This document shows, in pieces, positions 42,921-51,679 of a DNA stretch of 64,000 bases (positions are counted from its first letter, which is position 1; every line of letters starts with the position of its first letter). Source of the DNA: Clostridia bacterium (lineage in GTDB: Bacteria > Bacillota > Clostridia > Oscillospirales > Acutalibacteraceae); assembly GCA_017549285.1 (NCBI GenBank), contig JAFYVE010000055.1, positions 62,001 through 126,000 on the forward strand. The letters run 5' to 3'. A program made the translations under genes and the position numbers. The notes under the pieces were generated by a model. The model searched no databases. It had not been told where the DNA came from and worked only from the letters and a program-made list of their open reading frames with translations.

Positions 42921-44129
42921 TTAAATAATTTTCAAAGTATAGCGTTTTCCGCTGTGCATTTCAATAACGGAAAACATTTCAAGCTCTGTCAATGCCGGAA
43001 GAACATCACTTATAGGCATTTCAGAGTCTTCAGAAAGTTTATCGGATGTTTTCGGTTCATCGGTGATAAACTCTGCAAGTTTTTTTGCGTTATCTGAGAG
43101 AAAATCAGGAATTTCAGGTAAAACACCTTTTTTCTGTTCAATTGGTTTATCTTCTTTTTTCTCTTTTACAACAGGTTTTTCACTGACCTGTTTTTCAGGC
43201 ATTTTTTCTGCCTGATTCAACTGTTCTCCGGTTGCATTCAGATTTATATATCTGCTGAATCTTTCAGCATATACCTCGAGAATATCATTTGCAGAAAAAA
43301 CTGATTTTGCACCGTCACGGATGAGATTGTTTGTTCCGTTGTATCCGTTGCAAAAAATACTTCCCGCAACTGCGAAGATATCTCTTCCCTGCTCGGCGGC
43401 ATAACCTGCAGTTATGAGTGAACCGCTTTTTTCACCTGCTTCAACAACAAGGAGCCCACGGCTGATACCTGATATGAGCCTGTTTCTTACAGGGAATGTA
43501 GTTCTTGACGGATCTGTGAACGGCAACAATTCTGTTATAACAGCACCGTTCTGAGCAATTGTATCACGAAGAGCTTCATTCTGACGCAGATAAGTGCTTC
43601 CGAGTCCGTTACCGAGCACCGCAATTGTCTTTCCGCCTGCCTTTATTGCTCCTTCGTGAGCAAAGCTGTCAATTCCGAGAGCACCGCCGCTGACAATAAC
43701 TGAACCTGCCTTTGCAAGATTATAGGAAAGGTTCATCGCTGCCTGTCTGCCATATTCGGATGCGTTTCTTGTACCTACAATGCCTATGGCAAACTCAGTT
43801 TTAAGAACTTCCTTATCACCGTAAACATACAGCACAAGAGGATAATTCTTTATCTGACGAAGTAAAGACGGATAATACTCGTCTTCATAGGTCACTATAT
43901 GCCAACCGTTATCCTGACAGGCTTTTAATGTATGATATGTTTCGGAAGGACTTGAAGAAATAAGTTTTCCAAGTGTTTTCTCCGAAAACAGACCTGATTC
44001 AAGCCACGCTTTCTTTCCCGATTCATACAACTTTGCGGGATTGCCGAAATATTGCAATATTTCATCACAGGAATTTCCGGCACCTAAAGTTTTCTGAAGC
44101 CATATCCAGTATTCGGGACCACATTTCAT
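42921..44129 (-). CDS. dprA: DNA-processing protein DprA
   Basis: 402 residues. The Rossmann-like core has VGTRNASEYGRQAA and SGGALGIDSFAHEGA, and GSLITAGYAAEQGRDIFAVAG follows. A Lys/Glu-rich linker (about 300-335) leads to a C-terminal winged helix. DprA loads RecA on incoming single-stranded DNA. The frame is open to 44156, but the ATG at 44129 has GGAG 8 bases before it and overlaps the previous stop as ATGA. No other competence genes are in the window. Confidence 0.94.
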   Translation of the reverse strand: MKCGPEYWIWLQKTLGAGNSCDEILQYFGNPAKLYESGKKAWLESGLFSEKTLGKLISSSPSETYHTLKACQDNGWHIVTYEDEYYPSLLRQIKNYPLVLYVYGDKEVLKTEFAIGIVGTRNASEYGRQAAMNLSYNLAKAGSVIVSGGALGIDSFAHEGAIKAGGKTIAVLGNGLGSTYLRQNEALRDTIAQNGAVITELLPFTDPSRTTFPVRNRLISGISRGLLVVEAGEKSGSLITAGYAAEQGRDIFAVAGSIFCNGYNGTNNLIRDGAKSVFSANDILEVYAERFSRYINLNATGEQLNQAEKMPEKQVSEKPVVKEKKEDKPIEQKKGVLPEIPDFLSDNAKKLAEFITDEPKTSDKLSEDSEMPISDVLPALTELEMFSVIEMHSGKRYTLKII

Positions 44130-44911
44130 CTGACCATCTCCCACATAATCATACATGCGGCGGCAGAAGCGTTGAGTGACTCTGCTCTGCCTTTCATGGG
44201 AATGGTAATTTTACATCTGCAGGAAGAAATCGTTTTTTCGGTAAGACCGTTACCTTCATTACCTACAGCACATATTATTCCCTTTGACTTATCAATTTCA
44301 GTCACGGGTAAAGCACTGCTGTCAGGTACTGCGGCATAGGTATTCATTCCCGATTTATTGCAATCATCAAGGAATGAAGGAAGATCGGGAACAGAAAAAA
44401 CATCAAGACGTAACAAAGACCCCATCGCCGCACGAAGCGCTTTAGGGTTATAGATGTCACATCCGCCGCTGACAATCATACCGTCAAGTCCGAGTGCTTC
44501 TGCAGTTCTTGCAACGGCACCGAGATTGTCGGGTGTCTGAATGTTCTCCACCGCAATATATATACCATTATTATTTATTTTATCTATATTAGAGAATTTG
44601 TCAAGTGTTTTACACACACAAAATACGCCCTGAGAGTTTTTTGTGTCAGAAATTTTATCTGAAATTTCGTCTGTGATGATGAAATTTTCCTTTCCTGCAG
44701 ATAAAAGAACATTGAGTTCATCACCGTATTTCTCCATTGCGGTTTCGGTTACAAAAACACTTTCGGGCATTATTCCGTTTTCAGCAGCATCGCAACACAG
44801 ACGCACTCCCTCAAGAAAGAACATTCCTGTCTTTCTTCTGTATGAGCTGTCGGTGCCGAGTTTTGCCGCATTTTTGATTTTTTCGTTGTTTCTGCTTGTT
44901 ATTTTTAACAT
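44126..44911 (-). CDS. SpoU/TrmH-family RNA 2'-O-methyltransferase
   Basis: 261 residues. A small L30e-like N-terminal domain is followed by the knotted methyltransferase domain with NIQTPDNLGAVARTAEALG (motif 1), AVGNEGNGL (motif 2) and IPMKGRAESLNASAA (motif 3). All three motifs are intact. It probably methylates rRNA or tRNA ribose; the exact site is unknown. The frame is open to 44983 but GAGGTG lies 5 bases before the ATG at 44911. No promoter of its own is clear, so read-through from the ribosomal protein operon past its terminator is likely. Confidence 0.92.
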   Translation of the reverse strand: MLKITSRNNEKIKNAAKLGTDSSYRRKTGMFFLEGVRLCCDAAENGIMPESVFVTETAMEKYGDELNVLLSAGKENFIITDEISDKISDTKNSQGVFCVCKTLDKFSNIDKINNNGIYIAVENIQTPDNLGAVARTAEALGLDGMIVSGGCDIYNPKALRAAMGSLLRLDVFSVPDLPSFLDDCNKSGMNTYAAVPDSSALPVTEIDKSKGIICAVGNEGNGLTEKTISSCRCKITIPMKGRAESLNASAAACMIMWEMVR

Positions 44912-44944
44912 AATACACCTCAGAAATTCTCTCTGTAAAAAACG

Positions 44945-44971
44945 GAAAAAGGGAATGCACTCGGCATTCCC
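44945..44971 (-). terminator. Terminator of the infC-rpmI-rplT operon
   Basis: GGGAATGC (44951-44958) pairs with GCATTCCC (44964-44971). The A-run at 44946-44950 reads as a U-run on the minus strand. The downstream genes have no obvious promoter, so it is probably leaky. Confidence 0.85.
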
Positions 44972-44985
44972 GTTATAATTCAAGC

Positions 44986-45342
44986 TTATTTAAGTGCTGC
45001 CTTAGCCTGTTCTGTAAGAGCTGTGAAAGCAGCGGGATCAGCGATAGCAATTTCTGAGAGCATCTTTCTGTTAAGAGTGATGCCAGCCTTGCTGAGACCG
45101 TTCATAAATGATGAATAGTTCATTCCGTTGAGTTTGCAAGCAGCTGAGATTCTTGTAATCCAGAGACGACGGAAGTTTCTCTTCTTCTGCTTTCTGCCGA
45201 CATATGCATAGTTGCCGGACTTCATAACTGCCTGCTTAGCAGTCTTGAAAAGTCTTGATTTTGAGCCATAATAACCCTTAGCAAGCTTTAAAACTTTATT
45301 TCTTCTCTTACGAGTCATTGTAGCGCCTTTAATACGTGCCAT
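44986..45342 (-). CDS. rplT: 50S ribosomal protein L20
   Basis: 118 residues, the standard length. [23 protein letters not shown] and the C-terminal globular domain with [16 protein letters not shown] are characteristic. Structural protein of the large subunit and, in Firmicutes, the repressor that binds the leader of its own operon. A strong AGGAGG site precedes the ATG. Third gene of infC-rpmI-rplT. Confidence 0.98.
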   Translation of the reverse strand: MARIKGATMTRKRRNKVLKLAKGYYGSKSRLFKTAKQAVMKSGNYAYVGRKQKKRNFRRLWITRISAACKLNGMNYSSFMNGLSKAGITLNRKMLSEIAIADPAAFTALTEQAKAALK

Positions 45343-45367
45343 TTTTCGTTTCCTCCTGATTTAAAAA

Positions 45368-45565
45368 TTATTTGTAGGGAATAAGCTTCTTGATCTGCTT
45401 AACGTTTGTCTTATCAGCAACAGTTGTCTGACGAAGATTTCTTTTTCTCTTTGTTGTCTTCTTGTTGAGGATGTGTGACTTATAAGCGTGAGCACGGATA
45501 ACTTTACCGTTCTTTGAAAGCTTGAAACGCTTCTTGGCACCGCTGTTTGATTTGATTTTGGGCAT
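45368..45565 (-). CDS. rpmI: 50S ribosomal protein L35
   Basis: 65 residues: [20 protein letters not shown] and [15 protein letters not shown] are the family signatures. Normal length. AGGAGG precedes the ATG. Between infC and rplT, the invariant order. Confidence 0.98.
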   Translation of the reverse strand: MPKIKSNSGAKKRFKLSKNGKVIRAHAYKSHILNKKTTKRKRNLRQTTVADKTNVKQIKKLIPYK

Positions 45566-45600
45566 AATTATTTCCTCCTGTTTTTTAATACGAATTAAAA

Positions 45601-46128
45601 TTATTTTGTCGGCTTTGCAGCAAGGAACATAAGCATCGTTCTGCCGTCAAGTTTTGCAGGCTTTTCGATGTTACCGTTTTCCGAGCACATTTCGGCAAAT
45701 CTGGCCATAATTTCAAGTCCTCTTTCGGGATGAGCCATTTCTCTTCCTCTGAAACGGATTGCAACCTTAACTTTGTTGCCCTGCTTCAGGAACTTGTTTG
45801 CATTTTTGGCCTTTGTTTCAAGGTCATGCGTATCGATATTGAGTGAAAGCTGAACTTCCTTGATATCGATCTGATGCTGATTCTTCTTTGCTTCCTTTTC
45901 TCTCTTCTGCTGCTCGAATCTGTACTTACCGTAGTCCATAATCTTACATACGGGGGGCTTAGCCATAGGAGCAATTTTAACGAGGTCAAGGTTTTTCTGA
46001 GCTGCAATCTTGAGTGCATCCGAAGCTGACATAATGCCGAGCTGTTCACCGTCATCCGTTACAACACGGATTTCTTTATCACGGATTTCCTCATTCAGCT
46101 GCACGTCCTTAGTATCTTTAGTACCGAT
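45601..46128 (-). CDS. infC: Translation initiation factor IF-3, probable AUC start
   Basis: 175 residues: N-terminal domain ([13 protein letters not shown]), the linker region ([18 protein letters not shown]) and the C-terminal domain with [16 protein letters not shown]-3 checks start codons on the 30S subunit. The only well-placed start is an ATC codon at 46128, 9 bases after a strong GGAGG; a TTG at 46134 is only 3 bases away. The in-frame ATG at 46185 lies inside the attenuator hairpin with no ribosome site. IF-3 genes of other bacteria use AUU or AUC so that IF-3 limits its own translation. Confidence 0.9.
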   Translation of the reverse strand: MGTKDTKDVQLNEEIRDKEIRVVTDDGEQLGIMSASDALKIAAQKNLDLVKIAPMAKPPVCKIMDYGKYRFEQQKREKEAKKNQHQIDIKEVQLSLNIDTHDLETKAKNANKFLKQGNKVKVAIRFRGREMAHPERGLEIMARFAEMCSENGNIEKPAKLDGRTMLMFLAAKPTK

Positions 46129-46141
46129 GTTCAAACACCTC

Positions 46142-46182
46142 CAAAAATAATAAACAAAGCGCAGACGTAAAACACCTGCACT
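46142..46182 (-). terminator. Attenuator hairpin in the infC leader
   Basis: On the minus strand AGTGCAGGTG (46182-46173) pairs with CGTCTGCGCT (46167-46158), including wobble pairs, over a 5-base loop. It is followed by a T-rich tract ending in TTTTT at 46142-46157. It lies just upstream of the infC ribosome binding site. Confidence 0.72.
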
Positions 46183-46280
46183 CATACAATAACACCCGAA
46201 AATGAAGCTCCGGGAAAGATATTGACCTTACGAGAATGAAGTCTGCAAGGTGAGCACACAATGTGTCTACTTTGTTTTGC
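46142..46280 (-). promoter_or_regulatory. L20-leader-type autoregulatory mRNA leader
   Basis: About 150 bases of untranslated, structured leader between the promoter and infC. It includes a GAC...GTC-flanked segment (about 46213-46246) and ends with a terminator hairpin. In Firmicutes the infC-rpmI-rplT operon is controlled by L20 binding such a leader and causing early termination. Position, operon and attenuator fit; I cannot verify the L20-binding core by eye. Confidence 0.6.
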
Positions 46281-46286
46281 TCAGTT

Positions 46287-46315
46287 ATTATATAACACCT
46301 TTTCCCGTTTGTCAA
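46287..46315 (-). promoter_or_regulatory. Promoter of infC-rpmI-rplT
   Basis: On the minus strand TTGACA (46315-46310), 17 bases, TATAAT (46292-46287): full sigma-A consensus. Confidence 0.9.
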
Positions 46316-46361
46316 TAGCTGATTTAAAATTTTTTCTTAATCTTCAAATTTTGTTTTTTTA

Positions 46362-46390
46362 TTGCATAAAACGCAAATTAATGTTATTAT
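46362..46390 (+). promoter_or_regulatory. Promoter of the DUF554 gene
   Basis: TTGCAT (46362-46367), 17 bases, TATTAT (46385-46390) with TG one base before the -10. Confidence 0.6.
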
Positions 46391-46424
46391 ACAATATAAA
46401 TTACTCTTTGGCAAGGTGGAAGAA

Positions 46425-47156
46425 ATGACAGGATTAGGAACAATTATAAACACCGCCGCAATTATTATAGGCGGTCTGGGCGGTATGCTTTTCGGAAAGA
46501 AAATCACACCCCGTTTTCAGGATACACTCACAAAGGCAAACGGTGTATGCGTTATCTTCATTGGTATTGCAGGCTGTCTGCAGGAAATGTTCACTGTATC
46601 GCCTGAAGGAAAACTTCAGAGTTCAGGCACTATGATGATGATAGGATGCATTATTATCGGTTCAATTATCGGAGAACTTCTTAATATCGAGCATCATCTT
46701 GAGCGTTTCGGTGAGTGGCTGAAAAAGAAAACAAAAAGTGACAAAGACACAGGCTTCGTTGACGGCTTTGTTACTGCATCGCTTACAGTCTGTATCGGTG
46801 CAATGGCAGTTGTCGGCGCCGTTCAGGACGGCATAAACGGAGATTATTCCATTCTTGCGGCAAAATCCGTTCTCGACCTTATCATTATAATGATTATGAC
46901 TGCAGCTATGGGTAAAGGCTGTATCTTCTCAGCAATCCCCATTGCAATCTTTCAGGGTTCAATCACAATCCTTGCAACATTCATTGAGCCCGTACTTACA
47001 GAAACAGCACTCTCCTACCTCTCACTCACAGGTAATATGCTCATTTTCTGTGTCGGTGTCAATCTCACCTGGGGCAAGATGATAAAAGTTGCAAATATGC
47101 TCCCCACAATCTTTGTTGCAGTTATCTGGGCATTGATTGAAGGATTGATAAAATGA
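46425..47156 (+). CDS. DUF554 membrane protein (YdfK family)
   Basis: 243 residues with about seven hydrophobic segments. MTGLGTIINTAAIIIGG and GFVTASLTVCIGAMAVVGAVQDG are characteristic of DUF554, a family of unknown transport function. The frame is open to a TTG at 46362, but that codon is part of the promoter -35 box; the ATG at 46425 has AAGGTGG 5 bases before it. It diverges from infC and ends just before a repeat element. Function unknown. Confidence 0.9.
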   Translation: MTGLGTIINTAAIIIGGLGGMLFGKKITPRFQDTLTKANGVCVIFIGIAGCLQEMFTVSPEGKLQSSGTMMMIGCIIIGSIIGELLNIEHHLERFGEWLKKKTKSDKDTGFVDGFVTASLTVCIGAMAVVGAVQDGINGDYSILAAKSVLDLIIIMIMTAAMGKGCIFSAIPIAIFQGSITILATFIEPVLTETALSYLSLTGNMLIFCVGVNLTWGKMIKVANMLPTIFVAVIWALIEGLIK

Positions 47157-47164
47157 TAAACAAT

Positions 47165-47407
47165 AATTTGTCGAGGTCTTCAGATAAACATTTCGTAATA
47201 AAAACAATCTTTGTAGGGACCGATGCCCACATCGGTCCGATTGCGTAGTTTACGGAGCAATAACGGTGATACACCGTTCAATATCAATAAACTGAATGAA
47301 TTAATTTGTTCGCTTTGCGGAAATCGAAGATTTCCGATTTGTCTTCGACAAATGCGGACCGATGTGGGCATCGGTCCCTACACATTATTCAATCATCCCG
47401 ACAAATT
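47165..47407. repeat. MITE-like repeat element 1 (outer limits)
   Basis: AATTTGTCG at 47165-47173 and CCCGACAAATT at 47397-47407 are inverted ends that match the ends of the second repeat at 51680-51858. Between them is a compact element with perfect 28-base inverted repeats and several small hairpins. No coding capacity. It fills the whole gap between the DUF554 gene and the glycosylase gene. Confidence 0.65.
47212..47382. repeat. Inner 171-base element with perfect 28-base terminal inverted repeats
   Basis: Bases 47212-47239 and 47355-47382 are exact reverse complements, beginning TGTAGGGACCGATGCCCACA. Each arm contains its own hairpin (ACCGATG with CATCGGT). Inside are ACGGTG-ata-CACCGT (47262-47276), GGAAATC-gaa-GATTTCC (47319-47335) and ATTTGTC-ttc-GACAAAT (47337-47353). 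This is the form of a non-autonomous miniature transposable element or palindromic repeat. I see no clear target-site duplication. Confidence 0.85.
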
Positions 47408-47432
47408 CTGATTTACCGAAAGGAGCAACAAA

Positions 47433-48389
47433 ATGCTATGCCACCCCTTTCCGCCTTTATATAATGAAAATTCAAAAGTGCTTATTCTCGGCAGTTTTCC
47501 GTCGATGAAATCACGTGAGCAGATGTTCTTTTACGGTCATCCCCAGAACAGATTCTGGAAAGTTATCTCTGCCGTAACGGGCAAGGATTTACCCGAAACA
47601 ATCGAAGAAAAAAAGGATATTCTTCTCTCATCGGGCATCGCATTATGGGATGTCATAGCATCCTGTGAGATAACGGGAAGCTCCGACAGTTCAATAAAAA
47701 ATGCAGTTGCAAATGACCTGACGGAAATTCTCAATAATGCAGAAATAAAACAGATTTTTGTCAACGGCAAAACTGCTGAAAAATACTATAATAAATATAT
47801 CCGTGACACAATCGGCAGAGAAGTTGTCTGTCTACCCTCAACATCACCTGCAAATGCGGCGTGGAGTGTTGAAAAACTTATCAGCGAATGGAAAATTCTC
47901 AATGAATTCATCTGCCCCGTAATTGAACAGATAAGCCATACATACACCGCACCTTACAAAATCAAACGTATTTCCTGCCGTGCAATTATTATTAAAGACG
48001 GTAAAATTCTTCTTTCTCACGAAACAAACAAAGGGAACTATATGTCACCGGGCGGCGGAATCGAAAACGGAGAAACAAGCGAAGAATGCGTTGAACGTGA
48101 AGTTCTTGAAGAAACAGGTTATATTGTAAAAGCAATCAAACCTTTTATAACAATCAACGAATACTGTTACGACACACTTTATGTCAATCGCTATTTTATC
48201 TGCGAAATAACCGGCAACGGTCAAAGGAATCTGACAGAAAACGAGAAATTCAAAAAATTAGAACCTGAATGGGTTAAACTGAGTGATGCTGAAACATTAT
48301 TCAGCACATACGAATCCCTTCCGCCTGATAAAGCAAGCTTATATTTAAGAGAATATACAATTCTCAAAAAAATCAAATCTGACTTGTAA
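47433..48389 (+). CDS. Hypoxanthine-DNA glycosylase fused to a Nudix hydrolase
   Basis: 318 residues in two enzyme domains. Residues 1-165 match the uracil-DNA-glycosylase superfamily branch acting on deoxyinosine: LILGSFPSMKSR, FYGHPQNRFW, SGIALWDV and LPSTSPANA. Residues about 178-318 are a Nudix domain with the box GGGIENGETSEECVEREVLE followed by ETGY at about 207-230. The first removes hypoxanthine from DNA; the second hydrolyses a nucleoside diphosphate derivative. The fusion suggests joint repair and pool cleaning, which is inference. AAAGGAG lies 6 bases before the ATG. Confidence 0.88.
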   Translation: MLCHPFPPLYNENSKVLILGSFPSMKSREQMFFYGHPQNRFWKVISAVTGKDLPETIEEKKDILLSSGIALWDVIASCEITGSSDSSIKNAVANDLTEILNNAEIKQIFVNGKTAEKYYNKYIRDTIGREVVCLPSTSPANAAWSVEKLISEWKILNEFICPVIEQISHTYTAPYKIKRISCRAIIIKDGKILLSHETNKGNYMSPGGGIENGETSEECVEREVLEETGYIVKAIKPFITINEYCYDTLYVNRYFICEITGNGQRNLTENEKFKKLEPEWVKLSDAETLFSTYESLPPDKASLYLREYTILKKIKSDL

Positions 48390-48412
48390 TTTCATTTAGA
48401 GAATGATAAAAT
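48384..48412 (+). promoter_or_regulatory. Promoter of the GxGYxYP protein gene
   Basis: TTGTAA (48384-48389), 17 bases, TAAAAT (48407-48412). The -35 box overlaps the stop codon of the preceding gene. Confidence 0.5.
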
Positions 48413-48432
48413 ATATTCAAGGAGGTAATCAT

Positions 48433-50106
48433 ATGGGTTATTTTAAAATTTTTATTGCACTTATCATGTCATTTGTGATGTTTCTTTCAAACGGTATAAC
48501 ATCACTTTTTCCCGGTACTCCTGCTGAGCCGAAATCTGAAGAGGAACTTCTCAGCATTGCAGATCTTTTTGAAAAATATGAACTTTCTGATGAAATTTAT
48601 GTTATAAACGGTGGCGTTTCAACTGATGAGCGTGCCGCAATTCAGTCTCTTCAGGGTCTTGTTGCAAGAGACAAGGCAACAATTTTCATCAACTACGGCA
48701 TGGATTCAAAAACAGAGCTTGCTTTCCTTGAAAATGCAGGATATAAACTTATCCGTACCGATGAAAACGGTGCAAACTGGACACTTAAAAATCTTGTTCC
48801 CCGTTTTTCATCTTACATAACAGATAACAGCTATGTTCTGTTCACTTCGACAGAAACAACAGAACAGATCAATATGGCATTCAACTATGCAACGGTTTAC
48901 GGCTGTCTTGCAATCCCCGAATCCTGTGAAGAAACAGCAAAAACACTCGGATTGAAGAAAGCTTATGACCTGACCGAAAAAGAAATCACAGTCAATGATC
49001 AGGATGCTTTCTATGAAGAACACAAGGCATTATTCAGAACAGATGCTCTTGTTCATCAGAATTATATGGTTTCGGGACTCCGTGATTTTGCCGTTCAGCA
49101 GAATATTTTCATAACATACGCTATGGATTCGGATTATGTTGAACGCACATTCCGTGATAAAGTTCTTTCAGAGCTTGAACCGTCATCAATCGTTTTCGGC
49201 TGGTGTCAGTATGAAATTAAATTCACAGAATCAGTTTCATCATTCGGTCATTTTGTTATTCCCTCTGACCATTGCTTCAATATGACAATTCTCAATGCAT
49301 GTGAACCTCAGCAGATAAGCGAAAAGAAAGATGTCAAAGCGCCCGAACTTGACCCCGAAAAGCATTATATCGCAATCGTTTACAGTGACGGTGACAATGC
49401 GCAGTGGATTTCAAACGGATATCAGGAATTCCACACCTGGCAGAGCTACGGTATTGATACACCGATAACATGGACATTCGCTCCCCTTATGAATGAATTT
49501 TCTCCCGTTGCAGTCAAAAAAGCAACTGACAAGCTCGGCAATTGTTCATTTATAACAGGCCCCTCAGGTGCAGGTTATGCGAGAGTTTCAAAGATGTCAG
49601 CCGAAAAGCTTGAAGCATACTCGGATTTCACAGCCGCAACAATGCTCGCATCAGGTCTTACAACAATGACACTTCTTGACGAGCCTCTCTCTCTTCCCGG
49701 TTTCCTCTGGGAAAACAAGCTCAGCTATTTCGCAAGATATGACAATATCAACGGCGGTATTCTTCAGATTGACCCCACAAGATATGCAGGCGGAGAAGGC
49801 AAAGTATTCTTCGTTGATGACAAGCCTTTTGTAAGCGTACGTCTTTCACTCTGGTACCCTTCGGGAAATGCCGATGAAGTTACAAACGAATGGCTGAAGG
49901 AACAGGCAGAAATCGTAAACAACTACTCTGCCGACATCAATTCAATAAGCGGTTATTCGGTTATAAATGTTCATCCCTGGACAGTTGGTCCCGATGACCT
50001 TGCATACTTTGTAAGTCAGCTTGATGACGGTGTTGAAGTAATTTCAGCAGATGAACTTATCGCAGCAGTTACTCAAAATATTCCGCACAAAACCGCAAAA
50101 CCCTAA
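48433..50106 (+). CDS. Secreted GxGYxYP-family protein (putative glycoside hydrolase)
   Basis: 557 residues. A short signal sequence or membrane anchor (1-28) precedes an N-terminal domain (about 40-290) and a C-terminal domain beginning with HYIAIVYSDGDNAQW. The diagnostic block GPSGAGYARVS lies at about 375-385; typical members read GxGYxYP, so the YP end is replaced here. Families with this pair of domains are thought to act on polysaccharides, but no activity is firmly proven. The frame starts upstream at 48403, but AAGGAGG lies 7 bases before the ATG at 48433. Single-gene unit ending in a terminator. Confidence 0.8.
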   Translation: MGYFKIFIALIMSFVMFLSNGITSLFPGTPAEPKSEEELLSIADLFEKYELSDEIYVINGGVSTDERAAIQSLQGLVARDKATIFINYGMDSKTELAFLENAGYKLIRTDENGANWTLKNLVPRFSSYITDNSYVLFTSTETTEQINMAFNYATVYGCLAIPESCEETAKTLGLKKAYDLTEKEITVNDQDAFYEEHKALFRTDALVHQNYMVSGLRDFAVQQNIFITYAMDSDYVERTFRDKVLSELEPSSIVFGWCQYEIKFTESVSSFGHFVIPSDHCFNMTILNACEPQQISEKKDVKAPELDPEKHYIAIVYSDGDNAQWISNGYQEFHTWQSYGIDTPITWTFAPLMNEFSPVAVKKATDKLGNCSFITGPSGAGYARVSKMSAEKLEAYSDFTAATMLASGLTTMTLLDEPLSLPGFLWENKLSYFARYDNINGGILQIDPTRYAGGEGKVFFVDDKPFVSVRLSLWYPSGNADEVTNEWLKEQAEIVNNYSADINSISGYSVINVHPWTVGPDDLAYFVSQLDDGVEVISADELIAAVTQNIPHKTAKP

Positions 50107-50112
50107 AAGTAT

Positions 50113-50150
50113 AAAAATAACGGACTCAGAGAAATCTGAGTCCGTTTTCT
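50113..50150. terminator. Bidirectional terminator between converging genes
   Basis: A 12-base-pair stem with arms at 50119-50130 and 50135-50146 and a GAAA loop. A-rich bases lie before it and TTTT after it, so it can serve both the GxGYxYP gene and the converging tmk gene. Confidence 0.88.
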
Positions 50151-50163
50151 TATATAATCAAAA

Positions 50164-50790
50164 TCAATAAAGTGACATAACAGCTTTTTCAATCTGTGCG
50201 GCAACTTCATCAACAGTTCCGTCAGCATTGATAACAACAATATTTTCACTTTCTTTCAGAGCATCAATAACATTATAGAAACGTTTTCTGATGCTGGTGA
50301 GATATTCTTCCGTTTCGTAAATCTCAATTTCTTCTTCGCTTCTGTTTGCATTTATTCTTTCCATACTTTTTTCGGGAAGAAGGTCAAGGAAAATGCACAG
50401 GTCAGGCTTTCTGATATCTTCGCACCCGAGATTAAGACTCATCAGCCAGTCAAGACCGACATCAACACCCTGATATGCAAGAGTTGAGTAATAATATCTG
50501 TCTGAAATAACAGTATCCCCCTTGCCGATATGCATATTTATACCATCTTCGGGATTTATGTTATGGTCAATTCTGTCTGCAGTAAAAAGAAGAGCAAACT
50601 GACTTTTTGAAACTTTTTTTCTGCCACCGAGAACTTCACGGCACATTCTGCCGAACTCGTGAGGAGTGGGCTCTGCCTGATTGATGACATTGATCCCCTT
50701 TTCTCTGAGCTTTTCGGTTATGATGTTTGTCTGTGTTGTTTTGCCTGAGCCGTCAAGACCTTCAATGACGATAAATCTGCCTTTTTCCAT
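50164..50790 (-). CDS. tmk: Thymidylate kinase
   Basis: 208 residues. P-loop GLDGSGKTTQ at about 10-19, the DRYYYSTLAYQG block and the QAEPTPHEFG region identify the enzyme that phosphorylates dTMP. The lid RSEEEIEIYE is present. It is the last gene of the zapA-to-tmk group, 6 bases after ksgA. A GGT site lies before the ATG. Normal length. Confidence 0.95.
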   Translation of the reverse strand: MEKGRFIVIEGLDGSGKTTQTNIITEKLREKGINVINQAEPTPHEFGRMCREVLGGRKKVSKSQFALLFTADRIDHNINPEDGINMHIGKGDTVISDRYYYSTLAYQGVDVGLDWLMSLNLGCEDIRKPDLCIFLDLLPEKSMERINANRSEEEIEIYETEEYLTSIRKRFYNVIDALKESENIVVINADGTVDEVAAQIEKAVMSLY

Positions 50791-50795
50791 AAGTG

Positions 50796-51659
50796 TTACC
50801 TCATTTTATAAAGTTCTTCGCTGAGTGCGAAAAGTTCTTCCGTTGTAAGCTTTTCTGCTCTTACATTTGTATCGAGCCCTGCGTTTGTGAGGGCTTCAAA
50901 AATCTTATTTTTAGCCATTCCCAGCCCTGATGACAAACCGTTTGCCGCAGTTTTTCTTCTCTGTGAAAAAGCAGCTTTCACAACAGAAAAAAAGAACTTT
51001 TCATCAGTAGGATTAATAGCAGGAGTTTCTCTGACAGAGAGTTTAATAACTTCACTGTCAACATTGGGAGAAGGCATAAACGATTCTCTGGGAACAAAGA
51101 AAAGCTCCTCGGCAACCGAATAATAGTTGACCGCAACAGACACGGCACCTGCATCCCTTGAACCGACTCTGGCGCAGAGTCTTTCCCCTGCTTCTTTCTG
51201 AACCATAACGGTAATTGCCTTTATCGGAAGATTGCTTTCAAGAAGCATCATAATGATAGGTGATGTAATATAATACGGAAGATTTGCAATAACGTGAATA
51301 TTTATACAATCTTTAAAATTCTCTTCAAACAGTCCGGGAAGGTCTGTTTTCATTACATCGGCATTTATGACATCAACATTACTGAAGTCCTCAAGTGTGT
51401 CTGCAAGAACGGGTATAAGTCTTGTATCGAGTTCAAGAGCCACAACTTTTTTTGCCTTTTTTGCAATTTCCTGAGTAAGGACACCTACACCGGGACCGAT
51501 TTCAAGAACGCCGTCTTCTTCTGTAACACCCGATTGTCTTACAATTTCGGGGCACACTTCGGGATCGATGATGAAATTCTGTCCCAAAGCCTTTGAGAAT
51601 GTAACTCCGTGACGGGACATAACCCGTTTTATTGTATTTATATCTGTAAGGTTGTACAT
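50796..51659 (-). CDS. rsmA: 16S rRNA adenine dimethyltransferase KsgA/RsmA
   Basis: 287 residues. FSKALGQNFIIDP at the N-terminus, LEIGPGVGVLTQEIA (SAM binding), NADVMK and NLPYYITSPI (catalytic motif IV) are all intact. It dimethylates two adenines near the 3' end of 16S rRNA. The frame is open to 51797, but that extension is encoded by repeat element 2. GAGGT lies 5 bases before the ATG at 51659. Confidence 0.95.
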   Translation of the reverse strand: MYNLTDINTIKRVMSRHGVTFSKALGQNFIIDPEVCPEIVRQSGVTEEDGVLEIGPGVGVLTQEIAKKAKKVVALELDTRLIPVLADTLEDFSNVDVINADVMKTDLPGLFEENFKDCINIHVIANLPYYITSPIIMMLLESNLPIKAITVMVQKEAGERLCARVGSRDAGAVSVAVNYYSVAEELFFVPRESFMPSPNVDSEVIKLSVRETPAINPTDEKFFFSVVKAAFSQRRKTAANGLSSGLGMAKNKIFEALTNAGLDTNVRAEKLTTEELFALSEELYKMR

Positions 51660-51679
51660 AAAATACCTCAATAAATCAT

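Noticed and set aside
46129..46185. ATG start for IF-3 at 46185
   Set aside because: It lies at the base of the attenuator hairpin, has no ribosome binding site, and the extra residues do not resemble IF-3.
47319..47353. Short CRISPR-like repeats in element 1
   Set aside because: The sequence consists of nested hairpins without regularly spaced unique spacers, and no cas gene is present.
47212..47382. Insertion sequence with target-site duplication
   Set aside because: No transposase is encoded and the bases on either side of the 28-base ends show no clear direct duplication.
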